A stretch of DNA of 64,000 nucleotides from a bacterium (GTDB taxonomy: Bacteria; Zhuqueibacterota; Zhuqueibacteria; Oleimicrobiales; Geothermoviventaceae). A program made the position numbers and the translations under genes. Below the pieces are notes generated by a model, which was given only the letters and a program-made list of their open reading frames with translations, did no database searches and was not told where the DNA came from. Shown one piece after another: positions 47,369 to 56,791 of this stretch (position 1 is the stretch's first letter; the number at the start of each line of letters is the position of its first letter). The DNA is taken from NCBI GenBank assembly GCA_028275345.1, contig JAPWUV010000002.1, forward strand, positions 124,001 through 188,000, in the 5' to 3' direction.

Positions 47369-47380
47369 CGGCCAGCAGGA

Positions 47381-48346
47381 ATGGCCCGTTCCGAGTGCGA
47401 AGAATTCCACGTACCCGTGCTGCTCCACGAAGCAGTGGACTTTCTCGTTTGGAATCCAGGAGGGCGATACGTCGACGCGACGATTGGCGGTGGAGGGCAC
47501 ACGGCGGAGATCCTCAGGAGGCTGGATCCTTCAGGTGTGGTACTGGGCATCGATTGCGACCCCGAAGCCATCAGTTGGGTGCGCCGCCGATTTGGGGGGG
47601 AGCGAACACCCCTGCGTCTGGTTCGAGCGAACTATGCTGAACTGGCGCGGATCAGCCGAGATCTCGGCCTGGTGCCGCTGGACGGCGTGCTCTGGGATCT
47701 CGGCGTTTCCTCGTGGCAGCTCAACCGGCCCGAGCGGGGGTTCAGCTTCGATCGGGAGGGGCCGTTGGACTTGCGAATGAATCCGGACCTCGAACCGACC
47801 GCCTCCGCGCTGGTGAACACGGTCTCCGAAGAGGAGCTGCGACGAATCCTTTGGGAATACGGAGAGGAGAGGGAGGCGAGGCGAATCGCCCGAGCGATCC
47901 TGGAGCGCCGGGCGAGGAGGCCCATCGCCACCACTCGCGAGCTTGCCGATGTGGTCCGGGCAACGGTGCGCGGCCCGCATGTCGCCAAGAGCCTCGCGCG
48001 CGTATTTCAGGCGCTGCGGATTGCGGTGAATCGGGAACTCGAGAGCTTGCGAAGCGCTTTGGAGCAGGCCCTCGAGGTGCTTCGTCCCGGGGGACGGATG
48101 GTCGTGATCGCGTATCATTCGCTTGAAGATCGGATCGTCAAGAGCTTTTTCCGGGAGAATGAGCCAAGATGCATCTGTCCCCCGGGAGTCCCCATTTGCA
48201 CCTGTGGCAGGCCGGGGCGCTTGCGGGTCCTCACGAGGCACGCCGTACGACCCGGTGCAGAGGAGATCCGGAGGAATCCGAGGGCAAGGAGTGCTCGCTT
48301 ACGCGCCGCGGAAAAGCTGGTCGAGGACGAGCCGGCGTCCCTTTGA
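47381..48346 (+). CDS. rsmH: 16S rRNA (cytosine(1402)-N(4))-methyltransferase
   Basis: RsmH methylates N4 of C1402 in the ribosomal P site. The product has HVPVLLHEAVDFL at the N terminus, SAM motif VDATIGGGGHTAEIL at residues 31-45, LDGVLWDLGVSSWQL with the DLG loop, and HSLEDRIVKSFFRE near the end. Length is 321 residues. The 3' end overlaps the probable start of ftsL. Confidence 0.96.
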   Translation: MARSECEEFHVPVLLHEAVDFLVWNPGGRYVDATIGGGGHTAEILRRLDPSGVVLGIDCDPEAISWVRRRFGGERTPLRLVRANYAELARISRDLGLVPLDGVLWDLGVSSWQLNRPERGFSFDREGPLDLRMNPDLEPTASALVNTVSEEELRRILWEYGEEREARRIARAILERRARRPIATTRELADVVRATVRGPHVAKSLARVFQALRIAVNRELESLRSALEQALEVLRPGGRMVVIAYHSLEDRIVKSFFRENEPRCICPPGVPICTCGRPGRLRVLTRHAVRPGAEEIRRNPRARSARLRAAEKLVEDEPASL

Positions 48347-48692
48347 GCTGCGGGCGACGGCTGGAAACCCAGCCGAAAGGGCATTGCGCTCCTTGCGGGC
48401 GCCGGTCCGCCGGGCGAAGAGGTTCGTCGGCCAACGAGAGCTTGCGCGCTGGGCCAAGCTGGCCCTCATCGCTACGGTATTGGGCCTGTTCTGGATTTGG
48501 CAGCGAACTCAGGTGATCAAGCTGGGGCGCGATGTGCATCGCCTCCAGACCGAGCGGCGTCAGCTCCTCGACGAAGTGCACGACCTTCGTGCAGCCTGCG
48601 AGAAGATGAGTAGCTACGAGACGGTCCGGCAACGGACTTCAAGGCAATTCGGCTTCACGACCCCGCCGGTGCGCATCCTGGATCTCGAGTGA
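48291..48692 (+). CDS. ftsL: cell division protein FtsL
   Basis: FtsL is a small bitopic division protein that forms a coiled-coil complex with FtsB and FtsQ. The product has a basic cytoplasmic tail, a membrane segment at about residues 54-71 (LARWAKLALIATVLGLFWIW) and a coiled coil at about residues 76-104. It ends in a short conserved-looking FGFTTPPVRILDLE tail. The frame is open far into rsmH. I chose the GTG at 48291, which has GAGGG six bases ahead and overlaps rsmH by 56 bases; a TTG at 48384 is the short alternative. The call rests on topology plus its place between rsmH and ftsI. Confidence 0.82.
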   Translation: MLAYAPRKSWSRTSRRPFELRATAGNPAERALRSLRAPVRRAKRFVGQRELARWAKLALIATVLGLFWIWQRTQVIKLGRDVHRLQTERRQLLDEVHDLRAACEKMSSYETVRQRTSRQFGFTTPPVRILDLE

Positions 48693-48741
48693 AACGCCGG
48701 GCCGGGGTCAGAGGAAGGATCACCGATGAGGCGACGCTCCC

Positions 48742-50901
48742 ATGCCGAGGCTTGCCGCCAACGCGGAACACAGCATGCTCCACCTGCGCTTCGCCGTCGT
48801 CAAGGTGGGGCTGATTAGTTTCTGGGTGATTGTGCTCGCCCGTACGGCCTGGGTGCAGCTTCTGGAAGGGAGAAGGTACGCGAAGATGGCGGAACAACGG
48901 TACCTTAGCGTGATTCGGGTGGAACCCGAACGCGGGTTGATCCGGGACCGCAACGGCGAGCCCCTGGTTCTCAACCGCACCGTTTTCTCGCTCGCGGCAG
49001 ATCCGAAGCTGATTGAGGCTCCCAATCGGGTCGCTCAGCGCTTGGCTGCGCTTCTGGGTGGACAAGCCAGCGAGTACCAAGCCAAGCTGCGGCAGGAGGA
49101 CACCCGATTCGTCTGGTTGAGGCGTGGGCTTTCCCGGGAAACGGCCGAGCGGATCCGCGATCTCGAGATTCCCGGCCTTGTGCTTGTTCGGGAAAGCAAG
49201 AGAGCCTACCCGCACGGGAGATTGGCCAGCCCCGTGCTGGGATTTGTCGGCGCCGAGAACCGAGGATTGAGCGGCCTCGAGCTTGCCTACGACGAGAAGT
49301 TGCGCGGCACCCCGGGCGTGGCCTACCTCCAGCGGGACGCGCGGCGCGGGCGGTACTACGAGGTGTCACACCCGGCACAAGAGGCCGTACCAGGCTGTGA
49401 CCTCATCCTCACCCTGGACTATTCCCTCCAGGAGATCGCGGAGGAGGAACTGGAAGCGACACTGGACCGTTTCCGGGCGGAAAGCGGCACCGTGATTATC
49501 GTGAGGCCGTCCACGGGGGAGATCCTGGCGCTCGCGGAATCGCCCTCCTTCGACCCGGCCCGGGCCGGCGAATATCCGCCGGAGCGGTGGAAAATCCGGG
49601 CCATCTCCGATCCGTACGAGCCCGGATCGACGTTCAAGCTCGTGACCATGTCGAGCGTGCTGCGCGAGAGGATGCTCCGGCCCGAGGATGTGATCCCCGT
49701 GTATAACGGCAAGATGGTGTACAAGGGGAAGCTGATTCAGGATGTGGAGGCGCACCGTCAGCTGACGGTCCAGCAGGTCTTCGAAGTGTCCAGCAATGTT
49801 GGCACCGCCCAGCTCGGTTTGCGCTTGCCGCCCGTGTCGCTGTACGCCATGGCGCGGGCATTCGGGTTCGGGGCATGCACCGAAGTGGAGTTGCCGGGAG
49901 AGGTCCCCGGATCCGTCCGGCATCCCAGCGAATGGTCCGGTTGGACCCCGGCGATGATGTCCATTGGCTACGAAGTGAGCGTTACCCCGCTCCAACTGGC
50001 CATGGCGTACGCTGCGGTGGCGAACGACGGCATCCTCATGAAGCCCCACATTGTGCGGGAGATCCGCCAGCGCGACGGTAAGGTGGAGTGGCGTTTCCGT
50101 CCCGAGCCTGTTCGTCGGGTCCTGGACACGGAAACAGTTCAGACCCTGAAAGCCTTCCTCCGAGGCGTGGTGGAGCGAGGGACAGGAGTGAATGCGAAGG
50201 TGCCGGGGTTGCGCGTCTACGGGAAGACCGGCACCGCCCAGCGGTACGATCCCTCTCTCGCGAGCTACAAGAATGTCGGGTACGTAGCTTCCTTCGTCGG
50301 TTTCGCGGAGGCGGAAGAGGATACCCTGCTGATCCTCGCCGTGGTGAACAACCCCAAGGGGGCTTATTATGGCTCCATCGTGGCGGCGCCGTTGTTCCGC
50401 AGAATCCTTGTCCGCGCCTTGCGGTTGCCGAACGTTGTCGTCCCCAACCCAGAGCCGACCCACCTACCGAGGAGGGAGACGATGGTGGTCCACAATTCGG
50501 AGAGCGTGATCGTGCCCGACGTGACGAACCGTACCCCCGAGGTCGCTGAACGTATTCTCCGCGATCTCGGCCTGGACGTGAAGAAGGTCGGAGAAGGGAG
50601 TCTAGTCGTCCGCCAGGAACCGGAACCCGGCTTTGAAGTGCCCACCGATAGCAAGGTCTCCCTCTATCTTTCCGCTCCTCCCCTTCGAGCCGGCAACACT
50701 GCCGTCGTGCCGGACTTGGTCGGCCGGACCCTCCGCGAAGCTATCGCCACGCTGGCCGCGCGTGGACTGACGGCGGAAATTCAGGGCTCGGGAATGGTGG
50801 TGGAACAGTGGCCGCAGGCTGGCAAGGTGGTGCCAAAAGGCACTTGCTGCCGTCTGCGCTGCCTGCCCGTACGGAAACTTGCTGCGAACCTTTTAGATTG
50901 A
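48742..50901 (+). CDS. ftsI: division transpeptidase FtsI/PBP3 with PASTA domains
   Basis: This class B penicillin-binding protein cross-links septal peptidoglycan with FtsW. After a membrane anchor (about residues 17-35) and ERGLIRDRNGEPL, the active site has Ser296 in EPGSTFKL, SSN and KTGTAQRYDP. The extra C terminus (residues about 585-715) holds two PASTA domains, starting VIVPDVTNRTPEVAERIL and VVPDLVGRTLREAIATL. PASTA tails on the division PBP are known from Gram-positive SpoVD/PBP2x-type proteins and some diderm lineages. murE, which normally follows, is missing; murF follows after 30 bases. Confidence 0.94.
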   Translation: MPRLAANAEHSMLHLRFAVVKVGLISFWVIVLARTAWVQLLEGRRYAKMAEQRYLSVIRVEPERGLIRDRNGEPLVLNRTVFSLAADPKLIEAPNRVAQRLAALLGGQASEYQAKLRQEDTRFVWLRRGLSRETAERIRDLEIPGLVLVRESKRAYPHGRLASPVLGFVGAENRGLSGLELAYDEKLRGTPGVAYLQRDARRGRYYEVSHPAQEAVPGCDLILTLDYSLQEIAEEELEATLDRFRAESGTVIIVRPSTGEILALAESPSFDPARAGEYPPERWKIRAISDPYEPGSTFKLVTMSSVLRERMLRPEDVIPVYNGKMVYKGKLIQDVEAHRQLTVQQVFEVSSNVGTAQLGLRLPPVSLYAMARAFGFGACTEVELPGEVPGSVRHPSEWSGWTPAMMSIGYEVSVTPLQLAMAYAAVANDGILMKPHIVREIRQRDGKVEWRFRPEPVRRVLDTETVQTLKAFLRGVVERGTGVNAKVPGLRVYGKTGTAQRYDPSLASYKNVGYVASFVGFAEAEEDTLLILAVVNNPKGAYYGSIVAAPLFRRILVRALRLPNVVVPNPEPTHLPRRETMVVHNSESVIVPDVTNRTPEVAERILRDLGLDVKKVGEGSLVVRQEPEPGFEVPTDSKVSLYLSAPPLRAGNTAVVPDLVGRTLREAIATLAARGLTAEIQGSGMVVEQWPQAGKVVPKGTCCRLRCLPVRKLAANLLD

Positions 50902-50931
50902 ACGGATACGCATCGCGAACACGAGGTTAGA

Positions 50932-52371
50932 TTGCGCTACCAGCTTCGCGAAATCCTGGACTGGTTCGGAAGCCAGGCCCAGTGGGTCGGCGGGGAGGAC
51001 CGCCTAGAGGAACTCGTTCGTGGCGTTTCCACGGACACCCGGACGCTCCGCGCAGGAGAGCTTTTCGTGGCTCTCTGCGGTGAACGGTTCGACGGGCACC
51101 AGTTCGTGGAGGAGGCATTTGCTAAGGGAGCTACGGCAGCCGTCGTGGCCCGCGAGTGGGCCAAGAACTGTGGCAGCCCGGCTGGTCCCTTGCTCGTGGT
51201 CGAGGACCCCCTGCGGGCTCTTTGCCATCTCGCCCGTTGTCACCGGCGAAAATTCAGCATTCCGGTCGTAGCCCTGACGGGAACCGTTGGGAAGACGACC
51301 ACAAAGGAGCTTGTGGCTGCCGTTCTCTCCGAGCGATTTCGCGTGCTCAAGAACGAGAAGTCATTCAACAACGCGGTGGGTGTTTCCCAGACGCTGCTTT
51401 CCCTCGAGCCGGAACACGAAGTCGCAGTCTCGGAGATCGGAACCAATCATCCGGGAGAAATCGCCGCGTTGACCGAGATCGTCGAGCCCACCATGGGCAT
51501 CATCCTGAATGTCGGCCGAGGCCATCTCGAGTTCTTCGGCGATGTGGAAGGGGTTCGGCGCGAGAAGTATGAGTTGGCGCACTGGCTGGAGGAAAGAGGC
51601 CGGGGTCCAGTTCTTCTGAACGCCGATGACCCATGGATCCGGTCGCAGCCTCCCTCCGCGAAGCAGCTCGTGTGGTTCGGCCAAGAACCCTGGGCGGACG
51701 TCCGCGTGGAGGTGATTGGGGAGGAAGCGGGAAAGCCAATTCTGAGGTTCCACGGTGTCTCCGTTGTGCTGCCCCTCGTGGGCGGCCACCATGTGGGCAA
51801 CGCTGCTGCCGCGGTGGCTGTCGGACTCCACTTCGGCCTGACCCCTGAAGAGATTGCCCGGGGGCTTTCCCGGGTGAAAGCCTCTCCCCATCGAGGAGAG
51901 TTGAAAACGGTAGCCGGCCTCACGCTGGTGGACGACACCTACAATTGCAACCCGGAGAGTGCGCGCGCTGCCTGCCGGCTTCTGGCCAGTTTGGAGGGAA
52001 ATCGCAAGGTTGCTGTCTTCGGCGACATGCTCGAGCTGGGTCCGCGCGCGCAGCAGGAGCATGCCGAATTGGGAGCCGAACTGGCCCAGCTGGGCGTGGA
52101 TCTTCTCTTCGGGTTCGGGACCAGGATGGCAGCCGCGGTCGAAGCGGCCAGGGCAACCGGCCTTCCCGCCCGGCATTTCCAGGACAAATCCGCCCTGGTT
52201 GAGGCTCTCGTGGCCGAAGCCAGGCCCGGAGACGTGATCTTGTTCAAGGGCTCGCGTGCCATGCGGATGGAGGAGGTGTTGGAGGAGTTCCTTCGTCGTC
52301 TGGCGGACGCTGAGGGGCGTCTTGCCGAGCCCTGTGCGCGGGCGAGGTCCGCCGGCAACGGTTGCGGGTAG
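50932..52371 (+). CDS. murF: UDP-MurNAc-tripeptide--D-Ala-D-Ala ligase
   Basis: MurF adds D-Ala-D-Ala to UDP-MurNAc-tripeptide, the last cytoplasmic step before the lipid carrier. STDTRTLRAGELFVAL is the substrate-binding N-terminal pattern. The P-loop is GTVGKTTT at residues 117-124. LKNEKSFNNAVGVSQTLLSL and DDTYNCNPESARAA are diagnostic for MurF rather than MurE or MurD. The P-loop Asn common in GSNGKTTT is Val here. The TTG at 50932 has GAGG five bases ahead. Length is 479 residues. Confidence 0.93.
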   Translation: MRYQLREILDWFGSQAQWVGGEDRLEELVRGVSTDTRTLRAGELFVALCGERFDGHQFVEEAFAKGATAAVVAREWAKNCGSPAGPLLVVEDPLRALCHLARCHRRKFSIPVVALTGTVGKTTTKELVAAVLSERFRVLKNEKSFNNAVGVSQTLLSLEPEHEVAVSEIGTNHPGEIAALTEIVEPTMGIILNVGRGHLEFFGDVEGVRREKYELAHWLEERGRGPVLLNADDPWIRSQPPSAKQLVWFGQEPWADVRVEVIGEEAGKPILRFHGVSVVLPLVGGHHVGNAAAAVAVGLHFGLTPEEIARGLSRVKASPHRGELKTVAGLTLVDDTYNCNPESARAACRLLASLEGNRKVAVFGDMLELGPRAQQEHAELGAELAQLGVDLLFGFGTRMAAAVEAARATGLPARHFQDKSALVEALVAEARPGDVILFKGSRAMRMEEVLEEFLRRLADAEGRLAEPCARARSAGNGCG

Positions 52372-52424
52372 CAGGGTGGAGGGAGCAGGCGCGGACACGT
52401 TGGAAGCGGCCACCGGGAGGCAGC

Positions 52425-53510
52425 ATGCTTTACCATCTTCTGTATCCGCTCAAAGTCTACATCTCCGGTCTGAACCTGCTGAGGTACATCACCTTTCGAT
52501 CCGGTGCGGCGGCCATCACCGCGCTGTTCATCAGCTTTCTGGTCGGGCCGTGGATCATTCGCAAGTTGAAACAGCACCAGATCGGGGAGGAGATCCGCCA
52601 GGATGGCCCGCCGACCCATCTCAAGAAGGCCGGCACGCCCACCATGGGCGGCCTGATCATCTTGGCGGCAACGCTGATACCGACCCTTCTCTTCGCACGC
52701 CTGGACAACATCTACGTGCTCCTGATTTTGCTGGCCACGGTGGTCATGGGAGCCGTCGGCTTCCTCGACGACTACCTCAAGGTGGTGAAGAAGAAGCCGA
52801 AGGGCCTCATCGGCCGCTACAAGATGGCCGGGCAAATCCTATTGGGGTTGGTGATCGGCTCGGTGCTTTACTTCCATCCGCAGTTCGCGGAATACCGCTC
52901 GGTGACCAGCGTCCCGTTCTTCAAGAATCTGGAGATCGACTTCGGGATCTTCTACATCCCGGTGGTGGTCTTCGTGATCACGGCTACATCCAACAGCGTG
53001 AATCTGACGGATGGGCTGGACGGGTTGGCGACCGGGCTTGTGGCCATCGCCGCCACCACCTTCGCGGGGATAAGTTACGTCACGGGGCGAGTGGATTTCA
53101 GCGACTACTTGAACATCATCTACCTGCCCGGTACGGGAGAACTGACCGTCTTCTGTTTCGCTTTGATCGGGGCAAGCCTCGGTTTCCTCTGGTTCAATTG
53201 TTATCCCGCCCAGGTCTTCATGGGCGACACGGGAGCGCTCGCCATTGGCGCCGCCATCGGTACGCTGGCGGTGCTCGTCAAGAAGGAGCTCCTCCTGGTG
53301 ATCATTGGGGGCGTGTTCGTGGCAGAGAGTCTCAGCGTCATGATCCAGGTGTACAGCTTCCGCCGTCGGGGTAAGCGAGTTTTCCGCATGGCTCCGATCC
53401 ATCATCATTTCGAGATGCTGGGTTGGCCGGAGCCGAAAGTGGTGGTTCGCTTCTGGATCGTCGGGGTTTTGCTGGCGCTCTTCAGCCTGACGACCTTCAA
53501 GATCCGGTGA
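52425..53510 (+). CDS. mraY: phospho-N-acetylmuramoyl-pentapeptide transferase
   Basis: MraY moves phospho-MurNAc-pentapeptide to undecaprenyl phosphate, making lipid I. The 361-residue membrane protein has GPPTHLKKAGTPTMGGLIIL, FLDDYLKVVKKKPKGL, NLTDGLDGLATG and APIHHHFEMLGWPEPKVVVRFW, all core family motifs with the catalytic aspartates. The ATG at 52425 follows GGGAGG. The open frame extends upstream into murF without support. ftsW follows nine bases later. Confidence 0.96.
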   Translation: MLYHLLYPLKVYISGLNLLRYITFRSGAAAITALFISFLVGPWIIRKLKQHQIGEEIRQDGPPTHLKKAGTPTMGGLIILAATLIPTLLFARLDNIYVLLILLATVVMGAVGFLDDYLKVVKKKPKGLIGRYKMAGQILLGLVIGSVLYFHPQFAEYRSVTSVPFFKNLEIDFGIFYIPVVVFVITATSNSVNLTDGLDGLATGLVAIAATTFAGISYVTGRVDFSDYLNIIYLPGTGELTVFCFALIGASLGFLWFNCYPAQVFMGDTGALAIGAAIGTLAVLVKKELLLVIIGGVFVAESLSVMIQVYSFRRRGKRVFRMAPIHHHFEMLGWPEPKVVVRFWIVGVLLALFSLTTFKIR

Positions 53511-53519
53511 GGAGATCCG

Positions 53520-54692
53520 GTGGTGAACCGGAACTGGGACAGGTGGCTGGTTCTCAGCGTCCTTGTATTGACGATCGTCGGGATCCTCATGGTCTTCAGC
53601 GCTAGTTCGTACCGCGCGCTCGAGCGGTTCAACGATAGCACGTTCTACCTGAGGCGGCATCTTCTGAAAGTGGCGATGGGAGTGGCAGCGGGTTGGTTCG
53701 CATGGAGGCTGGATTACCGCAAGTTCCTGCGCATCTCCCCTTGGTTGCTGCTGATTTCGATCCTGCTCTTGGTCTTCGTTCTGGTCCGCGGCCCGGTGAT
53801 CAAGGGGAGCCGGCGTTGGATCATGTTGCCCATGCTCCAACTGCAAGTATCCGATCTGGCCCGGCTCGCTTTGATCCTCTTCTTGGCCCGCACGCTACCC
53901 AATGCGCGGGAAAGGCTCGGCGATCTTCGCCGGGGATTGCTGCCCTTCCTTCTGGTGGCGGGGACCGTGGCGGCGTTGGTGAAGCTTGAGCCGGACACGG
54001 GTACGGCTGTGCTCCTGTTCGGGCTGACGTTGCTCATGCTGTTCCTGGCGGGAGCGCGCTTTCGCCACCTTGCGCTCGTGGTCTGCCTCGGGTTCACTTT
54101 GGGCGCGTTTCACACCATGCGCCACTCGTATCAGCGGGCTCGAATCGTACAATGGGTGAAAGCCCTGCGCGGTGAGGAGATCGGTTACCACGCGGAGCAG
54201 GCGGTGATCGGTTTGGGCGCCGGCGGCTTCTTCGGGGTCGGACTCGGGGAATCGAAGCAGAAACTCTACTATCTGCCCGAGCCCTTCACGGACTCGATCT
54301 TTTCCATTCTGGGCGAGGAGGCGGGGTTCGTCGGGACCTCGTTGGTGCTGGGAGCCTACCTACTGTTCATACTGCGGGGGCTACGAATCGCACGTTGTGC
54401 CCCCTCGTTCGAAGGGTATTTGCTCGGAGCCGGACTCACGGCGATGGTCGGACTGTACGCTTTGCTCAACGTGGCGGTGATGACTGTGCTTGTCCCTGCC
54501 ACGGGGATCCCCTTGCCTTTCGTCAGCTACGGCGGGAGCAGCATGCTGATCAACTTCATCGCCGTGGGGATCCTGCTTAACTTGTCGGAGCAGGGGAACG
54601 AGAGCTTCGCGCGCTATCCGTTTCGCCAGGACTACGAGCTGAGGATCCGTCGGCGCATGGCCGGTGCGGGCCTGCGCACCGAGCGGGTGTGA
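53520..54692 (+). CDS. ftsW: SEDS septal glycosyltransferase FtsW
   Basis: FtsW polymerises septal peptidoglycan together with FtsI. The 390-residue protein has about ten membrane segments. LQVSDLARLALILFLAR, KLEPDTGTAVLLFGLTL, LPEPFTDSIFSILGEEAGF and PLPFVSYGGSSMLINF are SEDS signatures. Here the usual Asp (EPDTGT) is present, unlike in the RodA of this window. The frame starts with two adjacent GTG codons (53520, 53523), and either may be used. It is placed between mraY and murG; murD, which usually lies before ftsW, is absent. Confidence 0.95.
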   Translation: MVNRNWDRWLVLSVLVLTIVGILMVFSASSYRALERFNDSTFYLRRHLLKVAMGVAAGWFAWRLDYRKFLRISPWLLLISILLLVFVLVRGPVIKGSRRWIMLPMLQLQVSDLARLALILFLARTLPNARERLGDLRRGLLPFLLVAGTVAALVKLEPDTGTAVLLFGLTLLMLFLAGARFRHLALVVCLGFTLGAFHTMRHSYQRARIVQWVKALRGEEIGYHAEQAVIGLGAGGFFGVGLGESKQKLYYLPEPFTDSIFSILGEEAGFVGTSLVLGAYLLFILRGLRIARCAPSFEGYLLGAGLTAMVGLYALLNVAVMTVLVPATGIPLPFVSYGGSSMLINFIAVGILLNLSEQGNESFARYPFRQDYELRIRRRMAGAGLRTERV

Positions 54693-54713
54693 TACTCCCC
54701 GAGGAGGGAGAGA

Positions 54714-55847
54714 TTGGACGATCGGACGCAGCCGGTCCGCATCATAGTCGCGGGAGGTGGTACAGGTGGCCACCTGTTTCCCGCCCTAGCGATCGCGGAA
54801 GCCCTGCGCCGTTTGGAACCGGCCTGCGAGATCCTTTTCTGCGGTGCGGACCGCGGGATCGAGTCGGAGCAAGTGCCGAAACGCGGTTTCCCGCTCGTCA
54901 CCCTTCCGGTGAGAGGATTGCGCCGGGGGCGGATATGGGAGAATCTCCGGGTGCCGGCGGACTTCCTCCGCAGCGTGGTGCTGGCTATCCGATCGCTGCG
55001 GCGTTTCCGCCCCGACGTGGTGCTCGGCACGGGCGGATACAGCAGTGCCCCCGCGGTTGTGGCGGCCATGCTGAGCGGCGTTCCCTTCGTCCTGCAGGAA
55101 CAGAACAGCTGGCCTGGGTTGGTGACGCGTAGGCTCAGCCGCTGGGCGCGGGAGGTCTACCTGAGCTTCGAGGACAGCTTGCGTCACCTGCGCGGTCCGT
55201 CCAGAGCTGTGGTGATGGGCAATCCCGTACGGTTTCAGAGCCGAAAGCTCTCGAGGGCGGAAGCAAGGTCGATCTTTGGGCTGCCTCCGGAGGGACCGGT
55301 TGTGCTCGTCTTCGGCGGAAGCCAAGGCGCCCGCCGGATCAACGAGGTGCTGCTGGAGGCTCTGCCTTCGCTCCTCGCCGAGACGAATGCCAGCTGGCTC
55401 TGGGCCACGGGGCCCCGCCACGTCGAAGGGATCCGCCAGAGACTCGATGCCATGCCGAAGGCTTCGGAGCGGGTGTACGTACTCCCGTTCATCGACCACA
55501 TGGAGGCCGCATATTGCGCCTGTGATCTTGCGGTATGTCGCTCCGGGGCAACCACGCTGGCGGAGCTGGCGGTGATGGGCGTGCCGAGCTTGCTGATCCC
55601 GTTCCCCTTTGCAGCGGAGGATCACCAGAGCCGGAATGCGCAGACCATGGCCGCCAAAGGCGCCGCGGTAGTAATCCGGGAAAACGAGCTGACGCCGACG
55701 CGTCTCACGGCGACCCTCGTCGAACTACTCAACCAGCCAGATCGCCTGCGGCAAATGGCCCGGGCGGCCTCGGAATTGGCCCGGCCGCGCGCAGCGGAAG
55801 AGATTGCACGCAGGATCCTGGCTGTCGCACGGGAGCGGAAGGCGTGA
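54714..55847 (+). CDS. murG: UDP-GlcNAc--lipid I N-acetylglucosaminyltransferase
   Basis: MurG adds GlcNAc to lipid I to give lipid II on the inner membrane face. The G-loop VAGGGTGGHLFPALAIAEAL opens the protein. GTGGYSSAPAVVAAML, VLQEQNSWPGLVTRRLS, VFGGSQGARRIN and CRSGATTLAELAVMGVPSLLIPFPFAAEDHQ are conserved. The TTG at 54714 has GGAGGGAGA ahead. Length is 377 residues. Its TGA overlaps the GTG start of murB. Confidence 0.95.
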   Translation: MDDRTQPVRIIVAGGGTGGHLFPALAIAEALRRLEPACEILFCGADRGIESEQVPKRGFPLVTLPVRGLRRGRIWENLRVPADFLRSVVLAIRSLRRFRPDVVLGTGGYSSAPAVVAAMLSGVPFVLQEQNSWPGLVTRRLSRWAREVYLSFEDSLRHLRGPSRAVVMGNPVRFQSRKLSRAEARSIFGLPPEGPVVLVFGGSQGARRINEVLLEALPSLLAETNASWLWATGPRHVEGIRQRLDAMPKASERVYVLPFIDHMEAAYCACDLAVCRSGATTLAELAVMGVPSLLIPFPFAAEDHQSRNAQTMAAKGAAVVIRENELTPTRLTATLVELLNQPDRLRQMARAASELARPRAAEEIARRILAVARERKA

Positions 55848-56779
55848 GCCGGACCGATTGGGTTAGGGAGATTGAGGCGAGACTGGCCGGAGGTGCGAAG
55901 CGCGATGAACCCCTGGCCCGCTACACTGCCTACCGGATCGGCGGACCGGCCCGCTTGCTCGCCACGCCGAAGGACCAGGAGCAGCTCGGTTGGCTGGTAA
56001 AGTTCTGTCGGACGGAAGGGATCGAGCTTTTCGTCCTCGGGCGTGGGTCGAATGTGCTCGTGAGCGATGCGGGATTCGCCGGGGTGGTTGTGCGAATGGA
56101 GTCCTCAGCGGGAGACATCGTGATCGAGGAAGACCAGGTGGTGGCGGGCGCCGGAGTCGAACTCCATGCCCTCGTCGAACGGACTTGCGCGAGGGGACTG
56201 GCGGGTCTGGAGCGCTTGGTGGGCATCCCGGGTAGCGTCGGTGGAGCCGCCGTAATGAATGCCGGCGCGTTCGGGGCCGAGTTCTTCGATCACTTGGTGG
56301 CTCTGGAGATCATGACGCCGTACGGTGAGACGCGGCTGCTCGGTCCCGACGACGTCCCCCACGGGTATCGTACGGGGTTTGATCCTCGCTCCGGCATTGT
56401 CCTTTCGGCTTCTTTGCGGCTAGTCGCCGGGGATCCGCGAGAACTACAAGCCGAGATTTCCGAATTGCTGCGGAAACGCTGGGAAAAGCAGCCTCTCGAA
56501 TACCCCTCCTGCGGAAGCGTGTTCAAGCGACCGCCCGGTGACTACGCCGGTCGCCTCATCGAAGCGTGCGGGCTCAAGGGGCTCCAGAAGGGACGGGCCA
56601 AGGTCTCCGAGAAGCACGCCAATTTCATCATCAATCTCGGCGGCGCAACAGCCGAGGATGTCCTGTGGTTGATGCGCGAAATTCGTCGCCGCGTGTCCGA
56701 AAAGTTCGGCATCCTCCTGGAGCCGGAAGTCCGATTGGTGGGCTTCGACCGGCCCGTGGAGGAGCTTCTGGCCGTGTAA
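55844..56779 (+). CDS. murB: UDP-N-acetylenolpyruvoylglucosamine reductase
   Basis: MurB is a flavoenzyme that reduces the enolpyruvyl group to give UDP-MurNAc. The 311-residue product has YTAYRIGGPA, FVLGRGSNVLVSDAGF, the FAD-site GIPGSVGGAAVMNAGAFG, catalytic Ser in YPSCGSVFKRPPGDYAGRLIE and the late Glu in LEPEVRLVG, the pattern of type II MurB. The GTG start overlaps the murG stop by four bases. The frame upstream runs through murG and is not coding. murC, commonly fused or adjacent, is not here. Confidence 0.95.
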   Translation: MSRTDWVREIEARLAGGAKRDEPLARYTAYRIGGPARLLATPKDQEQLGWLVKFCRTEGIELFVLGRGSNVLVSDAGFAGVVVRMESSAGDIVIEEDQVVAGAGVELHALVERTCARGLAGLERLVGIPGSVGGAAVMNAGAFGAEFFDHLVALEIMTPYGETRLLGPDDVPHGYRTGFDPRSGIVLSASLRLVAGDPRELQAEISELLRKRWEKQPLEYPSCGSVFKRPPGDYAGRLIEACGLKGLQKGRAKVSEKHANFIINLGGATAEDVLWLMREIRRRVSEKFGILLEPEVRLVGFDRPVEELLAV

Positions 56780-56791
56780 GGAGGTGCGCAG

